Assembly (NCBI GenBank): GCA_963750255.1
Contig: CAVVPZ010000008.1
Location: 868,001-932,000, forward strand
Length of the DNA: 64,000 bases
Source of the DNA: DATLED01 sp963750255
Lineage (GTDB): Bacteria > Actinomycetota > Acidimicrobiia > Acidimicrobiales > CADCTF01
Direction of reading: 5' to 3'
The notes under the pieces are model-generated. The model was not told the DNA's origin. It saw nothing but the letters and a program-made list of their open reading frames with translations, and ran no database searches. Positions 21,386 to 31,224 of this stretch are shown here, piece after piece. The position numbers were made by a program, and so were the translations under genes. Numbering within the stretch: position 1 is the first letter of the stretch; each line of letters begins with the position of its first letter.

Positions 21386-23525
21386 TCAGACGGTGGCGGG
21401 GGACACCACGACTGAATACCAGGGGCCGAACTCGGACTCGACGCAGAGCCGGCCCATCTTTCGGTACTCGCGCTGGGTCGCCCGCATGAGTTCGAGCATG
21501 CCGATCGGTTGCCCCGACTCGGCCGCGAAGTAGGCGGCCGTGACCGCGATCGAGCGGATGTTTCCGCCCGAGAGCTCGAAGCGCTTGGCGGCGAACTCGA
21601 GGTCGAGGTCGTCGGCCCGAGGTACCTCATGGCCGAGGCAGCGCTCCCAGAGGACCTCGCGGAACTCGGCGTCGGGGAGCGCGAAGTCGATGACGGCGTC
21701 GAGGCGCCGGGCAAAGGCGTCGTCGAGGTTGGCCCGGAGGTTGGTCGACAAGAGGGCCAGCCCGTCGAAGGACTCCATCCGTTGGAGGAGGTACGCCGTC
21801 TCGATGTTGGCGTAGCGGTCGTGGGCGTCGCGGACCTCGGAACGCTTGCCGAAGATGGCGTCGGCCTCGTCGAAAAGGAGCACGCCGTTGATGCCGTCGG
21901 CCTCGGAGAAGATGCGCTCGAGATTCTTCTCGGTCTCACCGACGTACTTGTCGACGACGGTGGCCAAGTTGATCGAATAGAGGTCGAGGCCGAGGACGCC
22001 GGCGATGACCTCGGCCGACATCGTCTTGCCGGTTCCGGAGTCGCCGGCGAAGAGGCCGGTGATGCCCCGGCCGCGACCTCCACCGGGGCGCATGCCCCAC
22101 TCGTCGATGACGACGTCGCGGTTGCGGGCCCGGTTGGCCAACTCGCTGGAGGCCGTGCAGCGTCGGGTCGGGCAGCACGAGGTCGTCCCAGCCGACGCGG
22201 GGCACGATGCGCCGGGCGAGGTTCTCCAGGCCGGCTGCGTTCTGGGCGCGGGCCCCGGAGCGCAGGTGCTCCATGCCCAGCGGGTCACCGGCGGCCACGG
22301 CTTGGAGGCGCGCCGCTCGGGCCGCCCGGCTGACCTGCTCGGGCGTGAGGCGGAAGTGCTTGGTCACCTCGGCCGCGTGCACGCCCTCGGAGCTGCCGTT
22401 GAGGGTGGCTCGCCACAGGTCGGCCCGGTCGATCGAGGTCGGCGGATCGACATCGAGCAGCACGGGCACGTCGTGGCTCCACGACGGCTCCCAGCTGCGC
22501 CGGCCGATGAGGATGACTGGTGCGGCCAATGCCGGCGTCGGCGCCCGGTGGCCAGCGGCCGCCGGGTCGGCAAAGGCGCGCACGGCGCCGATGCCACGTT
22601 CGGCGAGCGCCTCGATGGGGCCGGCGACGAGTCCGGCGCCACGGAGGCGGGCGTCGCGCATGGCGATCCGAGCCACGGCGAGCGGGTCTTCGTTGGGGCC
22701 GAGGCGGCCGAGGTCGAGCGCGACCACGGGCCGCCCGACGCCGCTTCGAGGCCGGCGACGGCAAGGCTCCGCCCCGACGAGCCCGGCTTCTCCCGGAGAT
22801 AGACGAGTCGGGCACCGGCGTCGAGCGCGCGCCCCAGCCCGGCCGGATCTGGCGACGGCGTCGGCGGTGGCCGGCGCCAGCACGTGCAGCAGGTCGTGGT
22901 CGTCGGTGTCGTCGCCGAGCAGGTGGGCCGATCACGCGGTCGGGCACGCTGAGCGAGCGGGTGAGGAACGGTCGGTCGGGCTCCTCGACCACACGAGGCC
23001 CGAGGCGATGAGCGGGCCGCTGGGCGTCAGTCGCTGGCGGGCTCGCCCCGGCCGCGGGCGGCAACCCGACAAGTTCGAGCGCGAGGCCGATGCTGGCCCG
23101 GCGGCGGGTGACGTCGTCGTGGAGGTAGCCGTAGAGCTTCTCGAAGCGGCTGTCGAGGTCGGGGGCGAGGGCGACGAGCAGGAGCTCGACGTCGAGCGGC
23201 GACCGAGGGCGAAGTTGCGGGCCAGGGAACGGAGCCGGACGGCGATGCCGGCCGCCTCGGCCTGCGTCGGCCTCGGCCGAGATCGGCGCCTCGTAGGCCG
23301 CGGTGGTCGATCGTCGGGGGCGCGACGGCGGTCGTGCCCGCCAGCAGTCGATCGACTTGGTCGTCGCTGAGATACAGGCCGCGGAACGGGTCGTCGGCCG
23401 CTCGGATCGTCGGCTCGTCGGGCGGCGACGGTGAGCCGCACCCGGGCCTCGATGATGCCCAGCCGTCCGAGGAGGTAGGCGAGCGACGGCCCGCCGTCGT
23501 CGACCGGCGGGTCGACTGCGGTCAC
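21386..23525 (-). CDS. CIS AAA+ ATPase, Afp15-like (frameshifted)
   Basis: An AAA+ ATPase of about 713 residues. The N-terminal half is broken by several indels (22140-23430): LAYLLGRLGIIEARVRLTVA at the start and LTPEQVSRAARAARLQAVA mid-protein. The C-terminal AAA domain is intact, with Walker A FAGDSGTGKTMSAEVIAG, Walker B VLLFDEADAIFGKR and an arginine-finger region (LRANLDDAFARRLD). Afp15-type ATPases are conserved in CIS loci and needed for assembly, probably for tube or cargo loading. GTG 23525 overlaps the DUF4255 stop (GTGA), so the two are coupled. Confidence 0.88.
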
Positions 23526-24228
23526 CCCTTGCCCTTGGCCGCCGCTCCGTTGGCGGCGGCTTCGGCGTCGGCGAGGTCGGCGATCCGGAGAACGCGTGCC
23601 ACCTCGGGGTTGCCGTCGGACCCGGGACCACGCTGGACGGACTCGGCTTGTTCGCCGCCGCCGCTCCAGTTGAAGCGGGGCGGGACGTCGACGAGGGGCG
23701 CGGCCTCGGCGAAGCGCTCGACGTCGATCGGCGTGGTGATGACCAGGTCGAGGGACGGCTTGAGTTCGCCGCCCAGGGCCGACCACACGTCGGACAAGGC
23801 CCGGTCCTCGGGCGGGGGCAAGGCGATGGTGATGTCGAGGGGCCAGCCGTTCTCCTGCAGCGAGCCGGCCAGCCAGTCGACCGGCAGCCGATCGTTGCGC
23901 AGGAAGCAGCCGAGCATGGCCGACAGGAGGCGGTGCTCGTCCTCGGCTCGCTGGGTCCACGCCGTGACCAGGTAGGACAGTTTGAACACGCGGGGCATCG
24001 GTCCGGCGACCGATGATCCGGCCGGCCTCGTCGAGGACATCCATGGTCCCGGCCTGGCGGCGCTTGAGGTCCTCGCGGATGTCGTAGAGGTAGATGTCGA
24101 TCGTGGGCGTGTTGCGGCGTGACGCCCAGTCCTTGGTCGGGGCGTCGAAGACCACCTCGACGTCGGAGCCGTTGATCACATCGCGCCGGACGATGGCGCG
24201 CGAGCGTCTCGTCGACCTCGTGGATCAT
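23522..24228 (-). CDS. DUF4255 tube/sheath terminator (cap) protein, Afp16-like (two frameshifts)
   Basis: About 235 residues with indels near 24190 and 24010. N-terminus MIHEVDETLA, then VEVVFDAPTKDWASRRNTPT and IDIYLYDIREDLKRR, which is diagnostic for DUF4255/Pvc16_N. Next come SYLVTAWTQRAEDEHRLLSA and a C-terminal segment rich in Ala/Gly. Members cap the growing tube and sheath and set the particle's distal end. The ATG is 2 bp after the response-regulator stop, and its stop overlaps the ATPase start. Expression is therefore likely tied to the regulator gene. Confidence 0.85.
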
Positions 24229-24230
24229 GG

Positions 24231-24865
24231 CTAGATCAGGCCCTGGCGGACGGCGTAGGCGACGGCGTGGGAGCGGTTGCGCAGGTTCAGGCGGGCGGTC
24301 ACGTCGTGGATGATGTTCTTGATCGTGCGCTCGGAGTAGGCCAGCGAGTCGGCGATCTCGGCGGTGTCGAGGCCGTCGGCGACCAGCTTGAGCACCTCGA
24401 TCTCGCGCTCGGATGAGGCCGGAGATGGTGAGACCCCGGGGCGTCAGCACCTGGCGCTGGAGGCGGCCGACGTGCTCGAGCAGGCGGCCCGAGCAGGTCG
24501 GCGGGCACACTGCCGTCGCCGGTGGCAGCCGACTTGGACCGCCTCGACGAGACGCTCGGGCAGCGGCCTCGCTGCGGCGGAGCAGCGCGCAGGCGCCGGC
24601 CTCGACGCCGGCGAGCATGCCGGCGTCGTCGAGGCGGGTGACCACGAGCACGACGCGGGGGATGCCGTCGCTGCGCTGGATGGCCCGGACCACCCGGGTC
24701 GTCTCGTCGTCGACCTCGTCGACGACGACGATGGCGACCGGTGGCGAGATCGACGTCGTGGTCGACGACCTGGATCTCCGGGCGGGCTCCGCAACTGGCT
24801 GGCCAGACCCGCCTGTGAGATCGGGTCGTGGGCGTAGACGTACACCGAGATCCGTTTGCAGTCAT
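24231..24865 (-). CDS. NarL/FixJ-type response regulator of the CIS locus (frameshifted)
   Basis: A two-domain regulator of about 211 residues read across several indels. The receiver-like N-terminus includes ISVYVYAHDPISQAGLASQL and a strand VAIVVVDEVDDET with a possible phosphoacceptor Asp. The conserved Lys near TRLDDAG is not obvious, so it may be an atypical receiver. The C-terminus is a LuxR-type helix-turn-helix (LKLVADGLDTAEIADSLAYS, ERTIKNIIHDVTARLNLRNR). ATG 24865 is chosen because AGGAG lies 5 bp upstream, although the frame shifts within the first few codons. It heads the unit containing the cap and ATPase genes. Similar regulators open Streptomyces CIS loci. Confidence 0.75.
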
Positions 24866-24982
24866 GCGTGCTCCTGCTTCCGCTCCAAGGGAGCCGCATG
24901 CCGCCAGGCCCCCGCCGAGGTGGACCATGTCACAGACGGCCCTCATCGGGCACTCCACGACGACTCAACGGGAAGGTCGGGA

Positions 24983-24995
24983 TGCCCGATCGGGC
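24983..24995. promoter_or_regulatory. Palindromic operator candidate in the divergent CIS promoter
   Basis: TGCCCGATCGGGC lies in the 210-bp gap between the response regulator (start 24865, leftward) and the membrane protein gene (start 25076, rightward). It is the third copy of the CCCGATCGGG core found at CIS promoters. Confidence 0.45.
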
Positions 24996-25075
24996 GGGGT
25001 TTCGTGCCACCCAGGCGTGGACGGAGGGCGCAACGCACTCGGCAACCCACGAAAGGCCGTCAGGGTTAGCGTGCC

Positions 25076-26346
25076 ATGACCGTGACCGCCGCTTCGCTGC
25101 GACCACCGATTGGTGAAGTGCCGCGCCGGGCGGCGAGGCGTCCGTCGAGATCGAAGATCCGCAACACCGGCCACGTCGTCGACATGCTGACCGTCGAGGT
25201 CTGGGCGAAGCCGCCCCGTGGGCCACGGTCGAACCGACCTCGGCGCGTGTGTTCCCGGGGCAGGACCAGACCGTCGCCGTCGCGCTTCCGTCCTCCCATG
25301 GCCGCCGGGGGCCCCGCCGGCGCCGTGCCCTTCGGCGTGCGGGTGCGGTCGCAGGAGGATCCCTCGGCGGCTCGGTCGTCGAGGAGGGCAGCCTGAGGTG
25401 GCCGCCTTCTCGCCGATCGACTGCCGAGCTCCAGCCCCGCACCTCTCGAGGCCGCAAGGGCGCCGTGCACGAGCTGGCGATCGAGAACCGTGGCAGCCGG
25501 CCGCGGTCCGGTGGCGGTCGACGGCGCCCGACGCCGACGCGAACCTGCTGTTCGCCGTCGACCCTCCCGTGCTCGAGCTGCCGGCCGACTCGGCCACGTT
25601 CGTCAAGGTCAAGCTCCGCGCCGCCCTCCCGTTCCGCAAGGGCACTGCGATGACCGGATGTTCGAGGTCCCGTGGCCGAGGCGGCGGGCGCCGGACGGTG
25701 CGACGGCGACCGCCGCTTGGCCGTGGCCGCCGGGATGATGGTGCAGGAGCAGACCATCCCCCGTTGGGTGCGTCGAGCCGTGCTGTGGGGATTGCTCGGG
25801 CTGGTGCTGCTGGCCCTGTTCTGGTTCGCCGTCGGGAAGCCCGCCGTCGAGTCGGCGGCCAAAGAGGCGGTAGCCGAGGACGCCGGCGGCGGCTCGCTGC
25901 AGATCGCCGATCCCGCCGCGGGCGGGGGTGCGAGGGGCGGCCGCCGGCGGGGCTGCCGGTGGGGCGACCACGGAGAACACCGCGGCCGGCGGCGCGGACG
26001 TCTCCACGGGCGTCGCCGCGGGCGCCGGGGCGACCACGACCATCGACGGCCGGCTGTTCCTCACCGAGGCCGGCGTCACCAACTTCGAGGTGCCGGCGGG
26101 CGTCGACCCTCCAGGTGACCGACATCGTGCTGCAGAACCCGACCGGCGACACCGGCTCGCTGCAGATCCGCCGCAACGGCACGCCGCTGCTCGTCGTCGA
26201 ACTCGCAACTTCCGCGACCTCGACTACCACTTCGTCGCCCCCATCGTCTTCACCGCCGGCCAGAAGCTCGAGCTCGCCGCGTCGTGCACCGCCGGCGCCT
26301 GCACCCCCGGCGCCTACTTCGCCGGCTACGTCATCACGGCGGCTGA
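25076..26346 (+). CDS. CIS-linked membrane protein with Ig-like domains (frameshifted)
   Basis: A protein of about 420 residues read across many indels. Two N-terminal Ig-like repeats are visible (RNTGHVVDMLTVEVW, then SARVFPGQDQTVAVA; later AVHELAIENRGSRP and SATFVKVKLRAALPFRKG). A membrane helix follows (VLWGLLGLVLLALFWFAV), a Gly/Ala-rich spacer, and a C-terminal beta domain (TTIDGRLFLTEAGVTNFEVP, VTDIVLQNPTGDTGSLQI, APIVFTAGQKLELAASCTAG). Proteins of this plan, often labelled 'hydrolytic protein', lie next to the regulator and cap genes in Streptomyces CIS loci as I recall. No catalytic motif is visible, so the label is not adopted. The stop near 26346 assumes one more indel. Confidence 0.6.
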
Positions 26347-26349
26347 TCC

Positions 26350-27430
26350 GGGTGCCCGCCCGCCGCCGTCCTTGCCGCGCCTCGTCTCCCTCGTCCTGCC
26401 GGCCGGCCCTCGCCGCCCTCGTCCCCCCGCCGCCGACGAGACCGGCGCCCTCGATCGCCCTCGCCCGTCCAGGATCGCCGCCCCCCCATCGGGCACCTGG
26501 TCGATCGCCGTGACGGGCCAGACTGGACCCCCAGACCGCCCGCTCGACGATCCGAGTTCGACGGCCAGGCCGTGGCCCGTGTACGCCGGCATCGGTGGTT
26601 CGGCCGCCATGATCACGCCGGCCCGGCGGCCGGCGGGGCCGTACACGGTGACCGTGACGCAGGACACCGTTGCGGCGAGCAGCTGCTCGGCTCGGCCACG
26701 GCGAGCTTTACCGCGGTGCCGCAGATCGACCCTTGGGCCGTCCTGCAGCACGCGGGGCACGGGCCAGTCGTCACCGTCAACGGCCACTGCCTGCGAGTCC
26801 TCGGCTCCGTGATCTACGACTCGGCGGTCCCGACGAGGACCGTCTCAGACCACGAGCCCGCCGGCAACGGCAAGTTCACCGCCTCGTTCGCCGTGACGCG
26901 CCCAACCGAGCCGTCATCGTCGCAGGTCTCGACGGCAATCAGAACTGCGCCCGACCTGGTGTGGACGGCGTCGTCCTGTCCACCAGGGACCACCACGACA
27001 GTCGACGGTGCGTCCACGACGGTGCCGTCGACGACGGTGCCGGGCCCAGGGTCAACGACGACGGTGCACGGAAGGGCCGACCACGACGACCCGGCCGGGT
27101 CACGACCGACGACCTTGCCGCCGCCGGTCGATGTGCCGGTGCCGACGCCGGGGGCGACGTTGACCCTGACGCCCGACCTGGGGCCGGCGGGGTTCGTCAC
27201 GGGGGTGACCGGGACCGGGTTTCCGCCCGGACCGGTCGTGTTGACTGGTCGGGGGGATCGGGCGGCCGCCGACCATCGCCGGGGCGGACGGCAGGTTCCG
27301 ACTCGGTCCTGATCTTCCCCGGGACCGTCTCGGTCCTCGTGCGCTGGTGGCCACCGGCGGGAGCCGTCACCGCGTTCGACGGGTTCCTGGTGGTGCCGAG
27401 CGTCGGTCCAGCCGTCATCGGGGGTCGAGG
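26350..27430 (+). CDS. Putative secreted IPT/Ig-like domain protein (heavily frameshifted)
   Basis: This stretch codes on the plus strand, but every frame is broken. Recognisable pieces in order: a possible signal peptide (RLVSLVLPA then LAALVPP), GTWSIAVTGQTG, PAGPYTVTVTQDT, GSATASFTAVPQIDPWAVL, a Thr/Pro-rich linker (TTVPSTTVPGPGSTTT), and an IPT-type repeat TLTPDLGPAGFVTGVTGTGF followed by FDGFLVVPSVGP near the end. Such repeats are common in actinobacterial surface proteins. Both ends are approximate: the start may be the GTG at 26350, and the end must lie close to or overlap the convergent oligoribonuclease gene. The function is unknown. Confidence 0.4.
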
Positions 27431-28032
27431 TCGCCCAGATCTCCCGCCGGTTCTCCACCGACAGTTCCGGTGTCGTCGCTGGACCCAAGCGGGCTGGCGC
27501 CGACCGGAAGACGTGCTCGCGGAAGTAGCTGAGCTCGGCGACGCTGTCGCGGATGTCGTCGAGCGCCCGGTGCCCACCGTTCTTGGCCGGGGCGCCGGCG
27601 ACGGCCTCCGGGTACCAGCGGCGGGCCAGCTCCTTGATGGTGGAGACGTCGACCGAGCGGTAGTGGAGGCAGTTCTCGACGTCGGGTAGGTAGGCGGCGA
27701 GGAAGCGCCGGTCGGTGCCGATGGAGTTGCCGCAGAGGGGCACGGACCGGGCTTCGGGCACGTGCTCCCGGAGGAACTCCAGGGTGGGCGCGCCCGCGGC
27801 TTCGAGGGTGACGGTGGAGGCGCCGATCGGCGGTAGAAGGCCGACTCGGGTGTGCATCGTGCGCACGACCTTGTCCATGTGGGCGAGCGCCTCCGGGCCG
27901 GGTTGATCGACCAGGTCCGGGTCCTTCGGCGACGATCTCGAACTGGTCGTCGGTGATGAGCGTGGCGATCTCGACGATCACGTGGCGCCCGGGATCGAGG
28001 CCGGTCATTTCGAGGTCCATCCAGGCGAGCAC
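27415..28032 (-). CDS. orn: Oligoribonuclease (frameshifted)
   Basis: A DEDDh 3'-5' exoribonuclease that degrades nanoRNAs, about 205 residues. The ExoI motif is WMDLEMTGLDPGRHVIVEIA, ExoII the NSIGTDRRFLAAYLP region (usually HNARFDRRFL-like), and ExoIII HRALDDIRDSVAELSYFREH. An indel near 27925 joins the first 35 residues to the rest, and another near 27470 leads to the stop at 27415. Start GTG 28032 (MLAWMDLEMTG). It converges on the secreted-protein gene. Confidence 0.85.
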   Translation of the reverse strand: MLAWMDLEMTGLDPGRHVIVEIATLITDDQFEIVAEGPGPGRSTRPGGARPHGQGRAHDAHPSRPSTADRRLHRHPRSRGRAHPGVPPGARARSPVRAPLRQLHRHRPALPRRLPTRRRELPPLPLGRRLHHQGAGPPLVPGGRRRRPGQERWAPGARRHPRQRRRAQLLPRARLPVGASPLGSSDDTGTVGGEPAGDLGDLDPR

Positions 28033-28042
28033 GGCACCGACG

Positions 28043-30572
28043 CTAGCGACCCCAGGACCGCTGGCGGCACCCTCCCGCCCGGGCCTCCGGGTGGGCCGTG
28101 GCAACGACGACGCCCCGCGAGACGTCGGTGACGCCCGCCTCGGCCGGCGTCGGCGACCGGCGCCGGGGCGACCGCCGCGATCTGCTCGAGGAGCTCGAGC
28201 ACCTGCCGCGCCTCTCGGGCGAGGTCGCCGGGGCCGAGGGTCCGGTGCCCTGCGAGGGTGTCGGCGAGATGCGCCGCCGGCCCACCGGAAAGCGGGGTCA
28301 GCAGCGACGGGTCGGGGGGCGGGGTGAGTGGGAGGCCGGCTTCGCCCTCGTCGCGTTCGAGGTCGATCTGACGACTCATCCGTCGCCCACCGCTCGGCGG
28401 AGCTGCGCCGTCGGGGAAGGGCGAGGGGGTCAGCTCTTGGCGGGTGCCGGCCCGGAAGGCGGAGATGGCGGACCCGGCCAGTCGGCGCGTCGAGCTCATC
28501 GAAGATCCCGCCGCCAGGCACTCGGCGACCAGCGAGGCCCCGTTCGTGGAAGAGGCGGCGCACCATCCGACCCGATGCCGTCAGCTGCCAACCGTCCAGG
28601 TGCCCGCGGTCGCGGAGCAGGGTCGCCACGGCGTCGAACTCGAGGTCGAACGCCGCCCCTCGTCGAGCAGGCGCGCTCGGGATCGTCCCGACCTCGTCGG
28701 CAAGGCGAGCGCGGCGCACGGACGCGGCGGCTCGGTCACCGGTCCGCGGAGGCGGCGCGGGTGCCGTCGGGTGCTGCTCGTCGGGGACGTCCCGCAGTCG
28801 ATCGGCGGCCCGGCGGGCGAAGCCCCGGGCCCCGAGCGGGAGGTCATCGAGCCGGACGCGTGCCACGACCACCGGGGGCCGGCGGAAGTCGGAGGCGGGC
28901 ACGACGACGCGCCGGGAGTCGGGCCGGACGGTGTCGAGCGTGGCCTGCCCGCGACGGACACGTGGCGCCGCCACGACCAGCAACCGTCCGACCGAGGCTC
29001 GTCCCGGATCGACGATCACGTCCCCCGACCGGATTCGGGCGATGGCCTCGGCGACGGGCTCGTGCTCGGGCGGATCGGCGTCGGCCCGACCGTCGGCGTC
29101 CCGGTGCTCGGCGTCGGCGTCGGCATCGGCCAGTGCCGACTGCCGGGCCGCAAGGAGCGCTGCAGGTCGCGGAGCGTGCCCTCGAGCAGGTGGTGGGCGA
29201 GCGACCGGTGGAACCGGGCCCGCCCCTCCTCCGGCCCGTAGGCGTGGACGAGGTTGGCGACCATCGCCGGCGTGGCGCGGTAGTGGGACCGGAGCGTCTC
29301 GGCCCGTCCGCCCGCCAGTCCGGTGACGCGGTGGAAGGCCACATCGGGCGACCACGGCACCACCACGTTGCCCACGCGGTCGAGCCCTCGTCGCCCGGCC
29401 CGCCCGGCGAGCTGGGCGAACTCGCCCGTGGTCAGGGTGTCGCCGTGGGGCCCGCTCGTGCGGGTGACGCGGTCGATGACGACGGTGCGGGCCGGCAGGT
29501 TCACGCCGAGGGCGAGGGTCTCGGTGGCGAAGACCACCTTCACGAGGCCCTGGGCGGCGGCCAGCTCGACGACCTCCCGCTGCACCGGGGCGAGGCCGCC
29601 GTGGTGGGCGGCGATACCGCAGGCCAGGGCGACCCGCCAACCGGTGGCGTCGAGCGTCTTCACGCTCCGCCGCGTCGAGGCCCCTCCGTGGCCCGCAGCA
29701 CCATGGCGTCGAGCTCGGCCGTCTCCTCCGACGTGGTGAGCCGCAGGCCGGTCGTGAGGAGGTCGGCGACGGCCCGATCGCACCCCTTGCGGCTGAGCAC
29801 GAACCAGATGGCGGGCAACATCGCCCGACGCCGGAGGTGCTCCAGCAGGTGCTCACGTCGGCGGTGCGACCGATCGGTTGCCGATCGCGGACCCGTCGGC
29901 CCTCGCCCCGTTCGATACCTTCCGGACGCCGTCGTGCAGCTCGGCCATCGGGTTGATCCGCACCTCCAGGAACATCGGGAGCACGAGGGGAGGGGAGCCC
30001 TGCAGGTTCCCGACGGCGTAGAGGAACTGCAGCGTGACCGGGCGTCGCTCCTCGACGACGAGCGCGGTCGGCCCGTGCGTCGACTCGATCCAGCGGTGCA
30101 GGTCGTCGAGGTCGGGCAGGGTGGCGGACAGGGCCACGAGCGCGACGTCGGGCGGGGCGTGGACGACGACCTCCTCCCACACCGGCCCGCGGTCCGGGTC
30201 CTGGACGTAGTGGAACTCGTCGAGGACGACGGCGGCCAGCCCGTCGAGGATCGGGCCGCGGTCGTAGAGGAGGGCCCGCAGCACCTCGGTGGTCATCACG
30301 ACGACCGGGGCGTGGGCCCGCACGGCGCGGTCGCCCGTGAACAGGCCGACGCTGTGCGGGCCGAGGCGGGCGCCGAGGTCGCGGAACTTCTGGTTGGAGA
30401 GGGCCTTGAGCGGGGTGGTGTAGAAGGCCTTGCGGCCGGACCGGAGCGCCCGGTCGATGGCGTGGTCGGCGACGAGCGTCTTGCCGGCGCCGGTCGGGGC
30501 GGCGACGAGGACGGATTCGCCGCGATCGATGGCGGCGGCGGCGCGCTGCTGGAACGGGTCCAGGATGAGCAA
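28043..30572 (-). CDS. Ski2-like DEAD/DEAH-box RNA helicase (heavily frameshifted)
   Basis: A superfamily 2 helicase of about 843 residues interrupted by several indels. Domain 1 is intact: DPFQQRAAAAIDRGESVLVA, Walker A AAPTGAGKT, motif II VVLDEFHYV and motif III LSATLPD. Domain 2 shows LVKVVFATETLALGVNLPAR and motif VI QLAGRAGRRG. The far C-terminus, in a different frame near 28060-28380 (LAGHRTLGPGDLAREARQVL, ELLEQIAAVAPAP, RGVVVAT), matches the DSHCT-type end of actinobacterial homologues, which typically have ~900 residues. These helicases are linked to RNA turnover. The start is uncertain: TTG 30572 has no clear ribosome-binding site, and an upstream start near 30601 in another frame is possible. 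Confidence 0.82.
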
Positions 30573-30625
30573 CGGAGGAAGCCTTTCGGAGGTGAGTGCA
30601 CCCCCGACCGGTCCGCGCCGCGAGT

Positions 30626-30694
30626 TCAGCGGCCGAGCGAAGGAGGGGTGCGGATCAGGTGCGCGGCGACTCCGGCTCGCACAGGCTCTGACAT
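30626..30694 (-). CDS. 22-residue small ORF with strong ribosome-binding site
   Basis: A short reading frame, MSEPVRAGVAAHLI then RTPPSLGR, preceded by AAGGAGGG with ideal spacing of about 6 bp to ATG 30694. It ends 54 bp before the helicase start and could be a leader peptide or uORF. I do not recognise it. An alternative ATG three bases upstream would give an unrelated 14-residue peptide. Confidence 0.4.
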   Translation of the reverse strand: MSEPVRAGVAAHLIRTPPSLGR

Positions 30695-30777
30695 GTCATC
30701 CCTCCTTTCGGTCTCGGTCCGCGGAGCATGACCGGCCGCCGTCCGCTCCGGCAAGCGATTTCCGTAGGCTCGGCCTG

Positions 30778-31217
30778 ATGCTCGACGTGCCCGTGCTCGC
30801 CCTCGACCCGGACCTCTCCGCTGCCGACCTACGCCCGTGCGGGCGACGCGGGCGCGGATCTCGTCGCCCGCGAGGGGTCGTGCTGGCGGCCGCCGGCGGC
30901 GGTGGGCTGGGTGCCGACCGGCCTCGCCCTCGCCCTCCCGGAGGGGTACGCCGGCTTCGTCCAGCCCCGCAGCGGGCTCGCGCTCGCGCACGGCGTCACC
31001 GTGCTCAACACGCCCGGGCTGATCGACGCCGGGTACCGCGACGAGGTGCGGGTCCTGCTCGTCAACACCGACCCCTCGGCCGACTACGAGATCCGTCGCG
31101 GCGACCGGATCGCCCAGCTCGTGATCCAGCGGGTCGAGCAGGCCGACGTTCGCCGCCGTCGACGAGCTGCCGAGCTCCGAGCGCGGCGTCGGCGGCTTCG
31201 GCCACTCCGGGCGGTAG
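30778..31217 (+). CDS. dut: dUTP diphosphatase (two frameshifts)
   Basis: A trimeric dUTPase of about 146 residues, hydrolysing dUTP to dUMP. All five family motifs are present: GDAGADL (motif 1, after an indel near 30830), PRSGLALAHG (2), GLIDAGYRDE (3), RGDRIAQLVIQ (4) and RGVGGFGHSG (5, after an indel near 31145). Start ATG 30778 (MLDVPVLALD). It runs divergently from the helicase and 7 bp upstream of the DNA glycosylase gene, with which it may be co-transcribed. Confidence 0.9.
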
Positions 31218-31224
31218 GCGACGC

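Noticed and set aside
28043..28379. Separate 110-residue hypothetical gene beginning MSRQIDLERDE
   Set aside because: Its sequence matches the expected C-terminal DSHCT-like end of the Ski2-type helicase, so it is the frameshifted tail of that gene.
27415..30180. 921-codon minus-strand frame spanning the oligoribonuclease and helicase region
   Set aside because: It mixes true fragments of two different genes with out-of-frame Arg/Pro-rich sequence; the genes are better explained as separate loci with indels.
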